Shown here one piece after another: positions 50,126 through 59,702 of a DNA stretch of 64,000 bases. Source of the stretch: an uncultured Robinsoniella sp. (lineage in GTDB: Bacteria > Bacillota > Clostridia > Lachnospirales > Lachnospiraceae); contig UQGG01000010.1 of assembly GCA_900540475.1 (NCBI GenBank), positions 1-64,000 on the forward strand. The letters run 5' to 3'. A program made the position numbers and the translations under genes. The first letter of the stretch is position 1; each line of letters begins with the position of its first letter. The notes beneath the pieces are model-generated. The model saw only the letters and a list, made by a program, of their open reading frames with translations, did no database searches and was not told the DNA's origin.

Positions 50126-50858
50126 CGCCCATTTCCTTTAATACAATTAGCAGTTCATCCAGGAATTCTCTCCGGCTGCCGTTTTTTCTTAACTCCGTAA
50201 ATACATTGCCATCCTTCATTACGATGACCCGGTCGCAGAAACTGGCTGCAAAGCTATCGTGGGTTACCATAAATATGGTTGCCCCCAGGGATTTCTGTGC
50301 CTGTTTAAATGCATGGATCACCGCCTCACTAGACCTGCTGTCCAGGTTGCCGGTCGGCTCATCTGCCAGGATCATAAGTGGATCATTCATCAGCGCCCTA
50401 GCCACTGCCGTTCTCTGCTTTTGCCCACCCGAAATTTCCACCGGATATTTATGACCGATATCGTCAATTCCAAAGAGATTTAACAAAGTTTTGGCTTTCT
50501 TCTCCATTCCCCGGTAAGGTTCCTCTTTAATAACCTTTGGAATACAAACATTTTCAAATACAGTCAGACCGTCCAGAAGCATAAAATCCTGAAATACAAA
50601 GCCCAGCTTTTCATTGCGGATCTTAGCCATTTTTTCTTCTTTCAGTGCCGCTAACTTTTCCCCATCCAGTAAAATCTCTCCGCTGTCATAGGGAATAAAG
50701 CAGGAAATGCAGTTGAGCAGTGTAGTCTTTCCGCTTCCCGACGGTCCCATTACAGCCACAAATTCGCCCTCCTCTACTTTCAGATCGACCCCCTTTAATA
50801 CCTGGTATTTTGTTTTTCCGGTAACGTATGATTTGTGTAATTCTTTAATTTCTAACAT
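50103..50858 (-). CDS. ABC ATPase (BceA/LolD-like)
   Basis: ATPase of 251 aa for the FtsX-like permease. Walker A GPSGSGKTTLLN, Q-loop FVFQDFMLLDGLT, signature ISGGQKQRTAVARAL, Walker B MILADEPTGNLD and H-loop MVTHDSFAA are all intact. The C-terminus is acidic (GGDDDDNE), and its codons overlap the permease start, which couples translation. GGAGAA lies before the ATG. Such MacB/BceA-type pumps act on peptides, lipids or antibiotics. Co-regulation with the divergent two-component genes is inferred from the shared 365-bp gap. Confidence 0.93.
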   Translation of the reverse strand: MLEIKELHKSYVTGKTKYQVLKGVDLKVEEGEFVAVMGPSGSGKTTLLNCISCFIPYDSGEILLDGEKLAALKEEKMAKIRNEKLGFVFQDFMLLDGLTVFENVCIPKVIKEEPYRGMEKKAKTLLNLFGIDDIGHKYPVEISGGQKQRTAVARALMNDPLMILADEPTGNLDSRSSEAVIHAFKQAQKSLGATIFMVTHDSFAASFCDRVIVMKDGNVFTELRKNGSRREFLDELLIVLKEMGGDDDDNE

Positions 50859-51102
50859 GGTTATTCTCCTTCTCTTCTACTTTTATTTTATTGATATTTT
50901 CTTTTATTTCCTGTTATTTTTTCTTTTAATTTTTTGTTGTTCCTCTTCATGAACACACAATATCACGGAACCATACGGGGTTCAATCCGAAGATTTTTTC
51001 AATGTAATCTTTGGCAGCCAATTTGTAACTTTTGGTTTTTATTGTGCATTTTGTACAACGTTTTTTTATAAATTCAGGGTTGACGAAACCCTTTCCCGCC
51101 TA

Positions 51103-51131
51103 TTCACAAATGCTTCATCTTATGCTAAAAT
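51103..51131 (+). promoter_or_regulatory. Promoter of the LytTR/GHKL two-component genes
   Basis: TTCACA (51103-51108) and TAAAAT (51126-51131) are 17 bp apart. A short AGGGTT/AACCCT dyad lies about 20-30 bp upstream. The rest of the 50859-51223 gap is T-rich, and I could not place a convincing promoter for the ABC genes. Confidence 0.5.
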
Positions 51132-51223
51132 CAAAGTAATCATTTTATTTCCACAGTATCACATGGACTACGGAAATAGGATTTGTATGAAAATACCGGC
51201 ATTAACAGGGAAGAGGTTTAACC

Positions 51224-51919
51224 ATGATACATATTGCAATCTGCGACGACGAAATTAAGCAGCGATATCTGCTTGAAACGGCAGTGGGGAAAATTCTGAA
51301 ATCGAAAAACATTGCTTATCATATATACGAATACGGGAGCGGGGAATCTCTGCTGAAAAGTGATATCTGCAGTTATGACCTTATTTTTCTGGACGTGGAG
51401 ATGAAAGCATTAAATGGCGTTGAAACCGCAAGGGCAATCCGCAAAGAAAACAAACTGGTAAACCTGGTTTTTGTCACCGGCTTTACCGATTATGTATTTG
51501 ACGGATACGAAGTCCAGGCGTTAAATTATATTATGAAACCATTTAAAGAAGAAAAAATCAAGGCTGTACTGGACACCGCTCTGGGAAACATGAACGAATC
51601 AGAGGATTCCTTTTTTCTCCTGGAATGTGAACAGGGGACTTTTAAAATCCCCTGGGAGAGTCTTCTGTATTTTGCCAGTGATAAACGCAAAGTTACAGCT
51701 TTCACCAGGAACGAAAACTATGAGTTCTATGGAAAATTAAACGATCTGGAGGCACAGGTCCCCCATAACTTTATGCGGATACATCAGCGCTATCTGGCGA
51801 ATCTGACCCATGCATCCGGTATTGAGGGTCAGGAACTTCTGCTTAAAGCCATCCGCCTTCCTATCAGCCGCCAGCGAACAAAAGAAGTTATGATTACTTT
51901 TGCAAAATCAATGCTTTAA
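51224..51919 (+). CDS. LytTR-family response regulator (AgrA-like)
   Basis: Protein of 231 aa: a receiver domain (1-120) with the acidic pair in CDDE, phospho-acceptor Asp in LIFLDVEMKALNG and Lys in MKPF, then a LytTR DNA-binding domain (about 135-230) with FKIPWESLLYFASDKRKVTAF and FMRIHQRYLANL as its recognisable core. These regulators bind pairs of short direct repeats. GAAGAGG precedes the ATG. The GHKL kinase gene follows after 43 bp, so the two form an operon. Agr-like systems often sense peptides, and the divergent ABC pump is the obvious target candidate. Confidence 0.94.
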   Translation: MIHIAICDDEIKQRYLLETAVGKILKSKNIAYHIYEYGSGESLLKSDICSYDLIFLDVEMKALNGVETARAIRKENKLVNLVFVTGFTDYVFDGYEVQALNYIMKPFKEEKIKAVLDTALGNMNESEDSFFLLECEQGTFKIPWESLLYFASDKRKVTAFTRNENYEFYGKLNDLEAQVPHNFMRIHQRYLANLTHASGIEGQELLLKAIRLPISRQRTKEVMITFAKSML

Positions 51920-51962
51920 TTTATCTTTACTTCAATAACAAACTTTTCATTAGGAGGTTCCA

Positions 51963-53177
51963 ATGCTGGCAATTGTAGGTGTGATTTCATCACTGATTGT
52001 GGGATATTTTGTATTTCATTTAATACGTTTATTTATTCAGCCAAGACGCCAGTGGGTGATACAGCTTCCTGCTATGCTAATCCTGGGATATATTTGTTTT
52101 AATGTTATTTTCCTTTCCGATATAGTAAATATCTCCTATGGACTGGCGGCATTTCTTCTGGTGACGCTGGCATGCTTTAAAGGCTCTATTATCAGCCGGG
52201 TATCCGTTGTCGTTCTGTTTTATCCCATCATGACTGCGGTCTGTATTATCTGTACAGAAGGGCTGAAAACACGTTTTACCATTCCTGTCACTTTTATATT
52301 TTGGCTTGCCGTATATCTTTTATTTAAAAACAGGCTTGCAAACAGCCTGAACCAGCTTACCTCCCGGATGTGGCTTTTAATGGATATCATTTGTACTGCT
52401 GCGTTTTTTATGACTTTTCTGGTGGTGCTGAAGATGGAAACAGGTGAAGTGGCTGTCATTGTGCTTGGTGCCTGTACTACCATCATTACAAACATCGGAG
52501 TTCTTGTTCTGATCATAGCCGTTATCCGATCCTTAAAGGAACAATCCGATTTAAAACAGCTTCAGATGCAGGCGGCTTATTATGATATCTTAGAAAAGGA
52601 GCACCGGAATACGAGAAAAATACGCCATGATATGAACAATCATATGCAGGTAGTGGATGGACTTTTGAAAGAAACCCAGTATGAAAAGGCTCACGCTTAC
52701 ATCGAATCAGTATTTACATCCCTGAACCGCTCCGTGCTGAAAAACTATACGCCGGACCCGGTGATCAATCTGGTTTTAAACCAAAAGATACTGTCCATGG
52801 AAGAGCATCACATTACTGTTGATACGAAAATCAGTCTGGAAAAACTGGAATGCTTTCGGGATATGGATCTGTGCTGCATCTTTTCCAATACGCTGGACAA
52901 TGCTCTGGAGGCATGTGATAAAATACCGGATGAATCCAAACGCCGGGTTGAAATAAAGGCCAGGATTAAAAACGGATATTTCAGTTATTCCCTTACCAAC
53001 AGCAAGGCAAACAAGCTGCTAACAAAGAACGGTAACTTTATAACCGATAAAACGGATAAAAAACAGCATGGATTTGGCATCTCAAATGTAAAGGAAATCG
53101 TGGCGAAATATAAAGGTGAGATAGAATTACAGGATTTGGGCGAAACATTTGAGGTAGTTATGATTATTCCGGTTTAG
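51963..53177 (+). CDS. GHKL-type sensor histidine kinase (AgrC-like)
   Basis: Kinase of 404 aa. Six or so hydrophobic helices fill residues 1-195, with almost no extracytoplasmic loops, as in peptide-sensing AgrC-type kinases. The cytosolic part starts with a coiled-coil-like QSDLKQLQMQAAYYDILEKE, then the phospho-His in TRKIRHDMNNHMQVVDG. The ATPase part has FSNTLDNALEAC (N box) and HGFGISNVKEIV (G box). GGAGG precedes the ATG. It partners the LytTR regulator encoded just upstream. There is no small peptide precursor or AgrB-like gene nearby, so the signal may come from outside or be the pump's substrate. Confidence 0.92.
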   Translation: MLAIVGVISSLIVGYFVFHLIRLFIQPRRQWVIQLPAMLILGYICFNVIFLSDIVNISYGLAAFLLVTLACFKGSIISRVSVVVLFYPIMTAVCIICTEGLKTRFTIPVTFIFWLAVYLLFKNRLANSLNQLTSRMWLLMDIICTAAFFMTFLVVLKMETGEVAVIVLGACTTIITNIGVLVLIIAVIRSLKEQSDLKQLQMQAAYYDILEKEHRNTRKIRHDMNNHMQVVDGLLKETQYEKAHAYIESVFTSLNRSVLKNYTPDPVINLVLNQKILSMEEHHITVDTKISLEKLECFRDMDLCCIFSNTLDNALEACDKIPDESKRRVEIKARIKNGYFSYSLTNSKANKLLTKNGNFITDKTDKKQHGFGISNVKEIVAKYKGEIELQDLGETFEVVMIIPV

Positions 53178-53367
53178 GCATTTTTTATCCTAAAAAAGGT
53201 TTTACTATAGCAAAACAGTAATACCAGATATTTGAATTACAGTTTACTTTTTCAATCAAATAATGTATCCGTATCCAGCTGTTATATCCTGTTATGGAAA
53301 TCAGAAGAAATATTCCCGAAATACTTACAGGAAAAATCAAAGCCGAGACACAGGGAAAGGATTCAAA

Positions 53368-56085
53368 GTGAAGAAAATTTTTGTAAAACTACGCAGCGGT
53401 GCAGTGCCGCTTATACTATGTGTTGCTCTGGTAGTAACCGGATTTCAGTCAGTAAGGTCTATCACAAATCTTCAGGGAGATGCAAGGGTTATCAATTATA
53501 CCGGGATTATCCGGGGTGCTACGCAAAGGCTGATCAAGAAAGAACTCGATCATGTTACCGATGACGAATTAATGTCCCATCTGGACAATATACTTGACGG
53601 GTTGTGTAAGGGAAGCGATGCATATAATCTGGTACGTCTGAATGACAGCAATTACCAGGCATTACTGAGAGAGATGACGACTGCATGGGACGCCCTAAAG
53701 GCTGAGATTTTTATTTACCGGAAAGGCAGCGTATCTGGCGATAAATTATTTAACATGAGTGAGGACTATTTTTACTTAGCGGATCAGACCGTACAGGCTG
53801 CTGAAGTGTATACAGAAAAAATTGTTCTGCATTCACGGAATTCTTTGTTTTTTATGAATCTGCTGTTTATTATATTGACAGCATTATGTGCCATCTTTAC
53901 TCATTTACAGAATAAGCGGCGCAAAAGGCTGATTGAAGCGGAAAATGAGAATCGGCTAAAAAGTGAACAGCTTTCAAAACGTTTCGAGGAACTCCTGATT
54001 CCCATGAACGAAATTTCTGAGCTGATGTATGTGTCAGACATTAATACCTATGAACTGCTCTTTATCAATGAAGCCGGGAAGAAAACCTTCCAGATCAGCG
54101 AGGAAGGGCATAATAAGTGCTATAAAGTACTGCAGGGATTTGATTCCCCCTGCCCATTTTGTACCAACTCAACTCTGAAAAAAGATGAAAATTATACCTG
54201 GGAGCACACGAATCCAATTACCAAACGCCACTATTTACTGAAAGACCGTCTGATGGAGTGGGAAGGGCACGCTGCACGAATGGAGATCGCATTTGATATT
54301 ACGGATGCAGCCAATGAAAAAAACGAACTGAAAAACCGTCTGGAACGGGACAACATTCTTGTTGACTGTCTCCGGGAGCTATACCGGAATCACGATGCGT
54401 TAGAGGCCACCTCCTACGTACTGGAACAGGTTGGGAAGTTATTTCTGGCGGAACGCAGTTACGTCTTCTTATTTCACGATGACAGATTGACAAATGTTGC
54501 AGAATGGTGCAAAGAAGGCATTGCTCCCCAGATTGATAATCTCCAGAATCTGCCCCAGTCAGATTTTACCGTATGGATTAATATGTTCAAAAACCAGGAA
54601 AATGTCGTGATCAATGATCTTGAAAATATTAAAGCATCCATGAAACCGGAATATGACTTTATGTCCCTGCAGGATATCAAGAGCGTGATTTTAATACCTT
54701 TAGAGCGTGAAGGGAAATTAGACGGCTGTATCGGCCTGGATAATCCTTCTACCGTTTTAATGGATAATGCAGTTCCCTTCCTGGAAACCCTGCGCTACTT
54801 TATTATGCTTGCCATCCGCAGGAATGAGGATGAAGAAACCCTTTACCGCTTAAGCTACCGGGATCCATTGACTGGATTTTACAACCGAAACCGCTATATC
54901 CAGGACTTAAACAGCCTGGAGGCTCAAAATATCTCCATTGGGATCGTTTATCTGGATGTTAACGGATTAAAAGAGGTGAATGATCATTACGGACACGACC
55001 GCGGAGACAGTCTTCTGAAGAAATGCGCGAAATTAATGCAGCGCAGCTTCGATAACGGATCCTTCTACCGCATCGGCGGTGATGAATTCTTAATCATCTG
55101 TACCGATATCAGCCAGGAAGCTTTCAGTGAGAACATCCATAAGCTGAAATACATTTTTGCCCAGGATGAATGCAAGGCAGCCATTGGATACAAATGGGCG
55201 GAAAGCTGCCATAATATCCATACCATCATAAAAACCGCCGATGAAAATATGTATGCCGATAAGAAAGAATTTTATCATAACCACCAAGAGACAGGCCGCT
55301 ACAGGCATCAAAATGATGTGTTAGCTTTTCTGACTGATCCTGGCGTATTAGAAGCAAAATTACAGAATAAACAATTTCAGGTGTACCTGCAGGCTAAAAT
55401 TGAACTGGAGAGCCGCAGTGTAGTTGGCGCGGAAGCATTGGTCCGTTACCTTGATGATGATGGGGTTATCCAGTCCCCCGATAAATTTATTACGCTGCTG
55501 GAACGTTCCTATCAAATCAGCAAAATAGATTTTTATGTCTTTGAAATGGTTTGTGCCCAGCAGAAGGAGTGGCAGAGTCAGGGAAAAATAATTTTCCCCA
55601 TCTCCAGTAATTTCTCCCGCAGTACTTTTATGGAGGATGCTTTCTTGAAAAGGCTGGAATCCATTGTCCGGTCGTACCATATTTCCAAGGAATTCCTGGA
55701 AATTGAAATTACGGAGAGCACCTGTGCCACCGATTTTAGAAGTCTGAAAAACAAAATCAGTGAGATACGAAGAGCAGGTTTCCGGGTGTCCGTAGACGAC
55801 TTTGGCGCAGAGAGCTCCAATCTGGCACTTTTGGCAACGGCAAAATTCGATATATTGAAAATCGACAGGGGATTTGTGAAAGATATTATCTCCAACGAAA
55901 ACGCACAGACGATTGTGGAAGCCATTGTAAATGTTTGCAGAAAACTGCATATTCAGTTAGTAGCAGAAGGTGTGGAAAGCGAAGCCCAGCTGGAAGTACT
56001 GGAAAATTGCGGTGTAAAGACGGTACAGGGCTTTCTTTTCAGCAGACCTATGCCAATGACCGAATATGAATGGAAAGATTTATAA
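53368..56085 (+). CDS. Membrane GGDEF-EAL cyclic-di-GMP enzyme with PAS-like and GAF domains
   Basis: Protein of 905 aa from the GTG start, which has GGGAAAGGA in front; the ATG at 53263 lies in a poor context. Order: membrane helix (about 10-27), an extracytoplasmic domain with VINYTGIIRGATQRL (like the sensor part of type IV pili transducers), a second helix (about 160-180), a PAS-like domain with an unusual SPCPFCTN cysteine pair, GAF (about 325-490), GGDEF (about 495-650; IGGDEF intact) and EAL (about 660-900). EAL residues GAEALVRY, EITEST, DDFGAE, LKIDRGF and AEGVES are all there, so both synthesis and breakdown of cyclic di-GMP are possible. It is a single gene, likely a nutrient- or redox-responsive switch for surface attachment. 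Confidence 0.93.
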   Translation: MKKIFVKLRSGAVPLILCVALVVTGFQSVRSITNLQGDARVINYTGIIRGATQRLIKKELDHVTDDELMSHLDNILDGLCKGSDAYNLVRLNDSNYQALLREMTTAWDALKAEIFIYRKGSVSGDKLFNMSEDYFYLADQTVQAAEVYTEKIVLHSRNSLFFMNLLFIILTALCAIFTHLQNKRRKRLIEAENENRLKSEQLSKRFEELLIPMNEISELMYVSDINTYELLFINEAGKKTFQISEEGHNKCYKVLQGFDSPCPFCTNSTLKKDENYTWEHTNPITKRHYLLKDRLMEWEGHAARMEIAFDITDAANEKNELKNRLERDNILVDCLRELYRNHDALEATSYVLEQVGKLFLAERSYVFLFHDDRLTNVAEWCKEGIAPQIDNLQNLPQSDFTVWINMFKNQENVVINDLENIKASMKPEYDFMSLQDIKSVILIPLEREGKLDGCIGLDNPSTVLMDNAVPFLETLRYFIMLAIRRNEDEETLYRLSYRDPLTGFYNRNRYIQDLNSLEAQNISIGIVYLDVNGLKEVNDHYGHDRGDSLLKKCAKLMQRSFDNGSFYRIGGDEFLIICTDISQEAFSENIHKLKYIFAQDECKAAIGYKWAESCHNIHTIIKTADENMYADKKEFYHNHQETGRYRHQNDVLAFLTDPGVLEAKLQNKQFQVYLQAKIELESRSVVGAEALVRYLDDDGVIQSPDKFITLLERSYQISKIDFYVFEMVCAQQKEWQSQGKIIFPISSNFSRSTFMEDAFLKRLESIVRSYHISKEFLEIEITESTCATDFRSLKNKISEIRRAGFRVSVDDFGAESSNLALLATAKFDILKIDRGFVKDIISNENAQTIVEAIVNVCRKLHIQLVAEGVESEAQLEVLENCGVKTVQGFLFSRPMPMTEYEWKDL

Positions 56086-56116
56086 ATAAAAGATTTAATT
56101 CTCATCTTATGAAATA

Positions 56117-56143
56117 AAAGAGGCTGCCTTCGGACAGCCTCTA
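56117..56143 (+). terminator. Terminator after the GGDEF-EAL gene
   Basis: AGAGGCTG and CAGCCTCT pair perfectly around CCTTCGGA. The A-rich left side could also let it terminate metG from the other strand. Confidence 0.7.
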
Positions 56144-56148
56144 ACTCT

Positions 56149-56180
56149 ACTTCTCTTTACTTCTCTTTACTTCTCTTTAC
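56149..56180. repeat. 10-bp tandem repeat
   Basis: ACTTCTCTTT occurs three times in a row, with degenerate further units up to about 56200, immediately beyond the metG stop. A slippage-type repeat with no evident function. Confidence 0.6.
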
Positions 56181-56195
56181 ATTTCGTTACTTTTC

Positions 56196-58148
56196 TTAAC
56201 AAATCTCCGCGCCGGAAGGCATTTTCTTTTCCGGGATCATCAGAGCCAGTTCACCATTTTCATCCTCAGCACACAGAAGCATACCTTCAGACATTACACC
56301 TGCAAGTTTTGCAGGCTTTAAGTTTACCAGTACCATGACCTTTTTGCCCACCATTTCTTCTGCACTGTAATTGGCTTTGATTCCGGAAACAATCTGTTTT
56401 ACCTGACTTCCCACACGAACCTGAGAACAGAGCAGTTTTTTGGATTTCTTTACCTCTTCACAGGAGATAATCTCACCAACCTGGAACTGCATTTTCATAA
56501 AATCATCATAAGAGATTTCTTCTTTTGCTTCTATATCGATTACCGGCTCTGCAGGCACCTCTGGTTCTTCCTTGGCAGCATGAAGCTCTTCTACCTTTGC
56601 CAATACTTCTTTCATGTCCAGACGCGCAAATAATATTTCCGGCTTCTCCGTCACTTTGCTGCCGGATTTATAAATGCCATACTGTTCCATATCAGACAGA
56701 CTTCTTTTTTCTGCGTTTAACTGTGCCAGTATTTTACCGGAGGTTTCCGGCATGAAGGAATCCAGTAAGGAAGCCCCGATGCTGATACTTTCTACCAGGT
56801 TGTAAAGCACGGTTGCCAGACGGTCCTGCTTAGCCTCATCCTTTGCAAGCGCCCATGGCATCGTTTCATCGATATATTTATTACAGCGTTTAAACAGGGT
56901 GAAAATTTCTGAAATAGCGTCCGCAACACGAAGTTCTTCCATTTTTTCCGCTGCTTTTTTGGGAACCTCCAGTGCAATCGCTTTTAATTCTTCATCTACC
57001 GGTTCTGCTGCCCCTTTATCTGCAACAACACCCCCAAAATATTTATTTGACATGGAAATCGTTCTGTTCACCAGATTTCCAAGGGTATTTGCCAGATCAG
57101 AGTTCATTCTTTCTACCATAAGCTCCCAGGAAATAACTCCATCATTTTCAAATGGCATTTCATGAAGAACGAAATAGCGAACTGCATCCACGCCGAAGAA
57201 ATCCACCAGTTCATCCGCGTAGAGCACATTTCCTTTGGACTTGCTCATCTTGCCATCGCCCTGCAGCAGCCACGGATGACCGAAAATCTGCTTTGGTAGG
57301 GGCAGCTCCAGAGCCATAAGGAAGATCGGCCAGTAAATCGTATGGAAACGAATAATATCTTTTCCGATCAGATGCAGGTCTGCAGGCCAGTCCTTTTTAA
57401 ACTGATCCGTACTCTCTCCGTCACAATGATAGCCAATGCCTGTAATATAGTTTGTAAGGGCATCTAGCCACACATATACTACATGCTTTGGATCAAAATC
57501 AACCGGAATTCCCCATTTAAAAGAAGTTCTGGATACACAGAGGTCCTGAAGTCCCGGAAGAAGGAAATTGTTCATCATTTCATTTTTTCTGGAAACCGGC
57601 TGTATAAATTCCGGATGAGTATTAATATGCTCAATTAAACGGTCTGCATATTTGCTCATTTTGAAAAAATATGCTTCTTCCTTTGCCGGCTGTACATCTC
57701 TTCCGCAATCGGGACATTTGCCGTCAGCCAACTGGGATTCCGTAAAGAATGACTCACATGGTGTACAGTACATGCCTTCGTAATGGCCTTTATAAATATC
57801 GCCTTTGTCGTACAGTTTCTTAAATATTTTCTGTACCTGTTTTTCATGATCTTCATCTGTAGTACGGATAAATTTGTCATAAGAGGTATTCATCATATCC
57901 CAGATTTCCCTGATCTCTCCGGCTGTCTGGTCTACAAATTCTTTGCAGGTGATTCCCGCCTCTTCTGCTTTTAATTCAATTTTCTGACCATGCTCATCCG
58001 TTCCGGTCTGGAAGAATACATCATAGCCCTGTGCTCTTTTAAATCTTGCAATGCTGTCAGCCAGCACTACCTCGTAGGTGTTGCCAATATGCGGTTTGCC
58101 TGAAGTGTAGGCAATCGCCGTTGTCATATAAAATTTTTCTTTTCCCAT
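56196..58148 (-). CDS. metG: Methionyl-tRNA synthetase
   Basis: Class I synthetase of 650 aa that charges initiator and elongator tRNA-Met. The HIGH motif (PHIGNTYEVV), the zinc-binding CTPCESFF and CPDCG pair, and KMSKSKGNV are intact. The anticodon-binding helical domain follows. The last ~110 residues (DDFMKMQFQVGEIISCEEV onward) are the Trbp111-like tRNA-binding domain that also dimerises the enzyme. I start at MGKEKFYMTTA, with AAAGGGA in front; the longer frame runs into the T-box terminator. A T-box leader with an ATG specifier controls the gene. The synthetase type and domain set are normal for Clostridia. Confidence 0.97.
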   Translation of the reverse strand: MGKEKFYMTTAIAYTSGKPHIGNTYEVVLADSIARFKRAQGYDVFFQTGTDEHGQKIELKAEEAGITCKEFVDQTAGEIREIWDMMNTSYDKFIRTTDEDHEKQVQKIFKKLYDKGDIYKGHYEGMYCTPCESFFTESQLADGKCPDCGRDVQPAKEEAYFFKMSKYADRLIEHINTHPEFIQPVSRKNEMMNNFLLPGLQDLCVSRTSFKWGIPVDFDPKHVVYVWLDALTNYITGIGYHCDGESTDQFKKDWPADLHLIGKDIIRFHTIYWPIFLMALELPLPKQIFGHPWLLQGDGKMSKSKGNVLYADELVDFFGVDAVRYFVLHEMPFENDGVISWELMVERMNSDLANTLGNLVNRTISMSNKYFGGVVADKGAAEPVDEELKAIALEVPKKAAEKMEELRVADAISEIFTLFKRCNKYIDETMPWALAKDEAKQDRLATVLYNLVESISIGASLLDSFMPETSGKILAQLNAEKRSLSDMEQYGIYKSGSKVTEKPEILFARLDMKEVLAKVEELHAAKEEPEVPAEPVIDIEAKEEISYDDFMKMQFQVGEIISCEEVKKSKKLLCSQVRVGSQVKQIVSGIKANYSAEEMVGKKVMVLVNLKPAKLAGVMSEGMLLCAEDENGELALMIPEKKMPSGAEIC

Positions 58149-58248
58149 GATAAATCCCTTTCTTATTCTTTGAATGCCGTTATTCTTTGAATGCCGTAAG
58201 TGACGGAATCTGCCTTGCGGGTCACTGATCGTTACCCGGTTAAATGCA

Positions 58249-58615
58249 CAAAAAACCCGCCTTCCCAATTGAGAAGACGGGTGTTATCATCCCGTGTTAC
58301 CACTTCACTTCATTCATTTCTCGCGAAACAAATCTCTGTAAGTGCACATTCCTGAATCTGGTACAGCATTGCGCCACGCTGTGCCCGGTACCGAAATACC
58401 ATATCCCACTTGTACACTACACCGCTGTAACAGGCGGTTCCCGTTGCAGCCTTGCACAAATCCGGCAGTTCTGGTCATTTCCACAAATCATTGCCTTTTC
58501 CATGTTCGGTGCACCACTCAGAAGCCATCTTCCATCTGTACTCACATTTCCCTCTCAGCAGCCGGGAATTCTCTGTAATGCCTGCATCAGATGTACTCTC
58601 TTCGTCATCGCGTTT
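58249..58615 (-). promoter_or_regulatory. T-box riboswitch controlling metG (methionine specifier ATG)
   Basis: On the minus strand the leader has GACGAAGAGAGTA at the start of Stem I. The specifier context GAACATGGA places ATG at 58501-58503, AAGTGGTAACACGGG is the T-box (58291-58305), and the terminator stem ACCCG...CGGGT with a T6 run lies at 58251-58284. The specifier matches the gene product. The leader is about 370 nt, long for a T-box. It fills most of the gap between metG and the next gene. Confidence 0.88.
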
Positions 58616-58629
58616 GTCTATATGTAGTT

Positions 58630-58658
58630 AGGCTATCACAATGAATGTGGGATGTCAA
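58630..58658 (-). promoter_or_regulatory. Promoter of the metG T-box leader
   Basis: On the minus strand TTGACA (58653-58658), 17-bp spacer, TAGCCT (58630-58635); transcription would start near 58623, right before the T-box. Confidence 0.6.
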
Positions 58659-58709
58659 GCATGAAAAAGAAAATAATCCGCTGCATGATCTCCATACGCA
58701 AAGCGTCCT

Positions 58710-59480
58710 CTAATATACTTCCAGCTTCAAGGTAACTCTATAGGGATCTCCGTTTGTTTCAAAAACTGGTTTGGGCCAGCCCTGGCTTTTCCAGGCTTCG
58801 TATATTCTGCCCATGCCGCTACCTGCCCTGTCTCCCACCCCGACCATGTTGAACAGCTTAAATATGGTTGGGTTCCTGGGGTCGCTGATTCCGCCTGCAA
58901 GTATTTCTTCTTTTGGAATCAAAAGCCTGCCCGGATTGGATATGGTAAGGAGATTGTCCTTTTTCCGGATTACCACACCCTGACGCCCGTAATAATCAGC
59001 ATGAATAACAGCATTGCCGACTGCTTCCTTAAGGGCATTTACCACCAGATCTTTTCCGTCCTCATTTTTCATCTTGTTTACTGCGAATTCATGATCCCCA
59101 TGAGCAACTAGTCTGCCCATAACATTATTATAGTATTCATAAATATTTCCGTTGAAAGTACCGTCATCCGAGGTCATACGATAAGTCCATCCCAGGTTTA
59201 CCCCCTGCACTTCCTCTCTGTAATCCAGAAAATAATTGGGAAATTCTTCCCGGATAAAGGATTCTTTTCCAAACATCAGAAGACCAGCTATAGTAGGGAC
59301 CGGCTTATCCTTTCTCCCTCTTTTTAAAACGGACAGACTGACCAGGAATTCCGGCATCAGAAGCTTCAGGCAGTGGGCATTCGGTGTCTTTCCCTTCATG
59401 CAGCTGCGATATTTTTCGATTGTTTCCATACATAGCGCCGAAATATCCAATCTTTCCATTACAACATCATCATATGGCAT
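58710..59480 (-). CDS. Truncated AlbA/AAA_4-type ATP-binding protein
   Basis: Protein of 256 aa matching only the middle of the ~450-500-aa family of 'ATP-binding proteins' (Schlafen AlbA_2 plus HATPase). It has PTIAGLLMFGKE, the GHKL-like N box LKEAVGNAVIHADYYGRQGV, SNPGRLLIP and DRAGSGMGRIYEA. The N-terminal AlbA_2 domain and the C-terminal winged helix are missing. GGAAGG precedes the ATG, so it might still be expressed, but a remnant of a larger gene is more likely. The upstream 220 bp do not show the missing domain in any frame. A serine recombinase lies upstream, and an insertion or deletion event may have removed the 5' part. Whole-family function is thought to be regulatory or defensive. 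Confidence 0.6.
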   Translation of the reverse strand: MPYDDVVMERLDISALCMETIEKYRSCMKGKTPNAHCLKLLMPEFLVSLSVLKRGRKDKPVPTIAGLLMFGKESFIREEFPNYFLDYREEVQGVNLGWTYRMTSDDGTFNGNIYEYYNNVMGRLVAHGDHEFAVNKMKNEDGKDLVVNALKEAVGNAVIHADYYGRQGVVIRKKDNLLTISNPGRLLIPKEEILAGGISDPRNPTIFKLFNMVGVGDRAGSGMGRIYEAWKSQGWPKPVFETNGDPYRVTLKLEVY

Positions 59481-59595
59481 TTTTCTACCTTCCATTCGTT
59501 CATACCCATCCTTTATTTTTCTTTATTCCAATTTCCGGATAAATAATCAGACTTTTTTTACCAACCGTGGTAAAATTTTTCTGGGCATGAAATTT

Positions 59596-59607
59596 TCTTT
59601 CTTCGGC
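59596..59607. repeat. 12-bp direct repeat, left copy
   Basis: TCTTTCTTCGGC, repeated exactly at 60324-60335. The two copies bracket the recombinase gene and could be recombination sites or chance. Confidence 0.3.
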
Positions 59608-59702
59608 CCCTAAATGTGTCTAAAATGCAATTACCGTTAAATTTACTATCTATGTATATTTCAAAATCAACTGGATAAAAAAGTCTACATTTTTCGCCAA
59701 AA

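Noticed and set aside
50859..51223. LytTR-type direct repeats in front of the ABC pump
   Set aside because: No convincing pair of spaced repeats could be seen, so the regulatory link stays inference from position.
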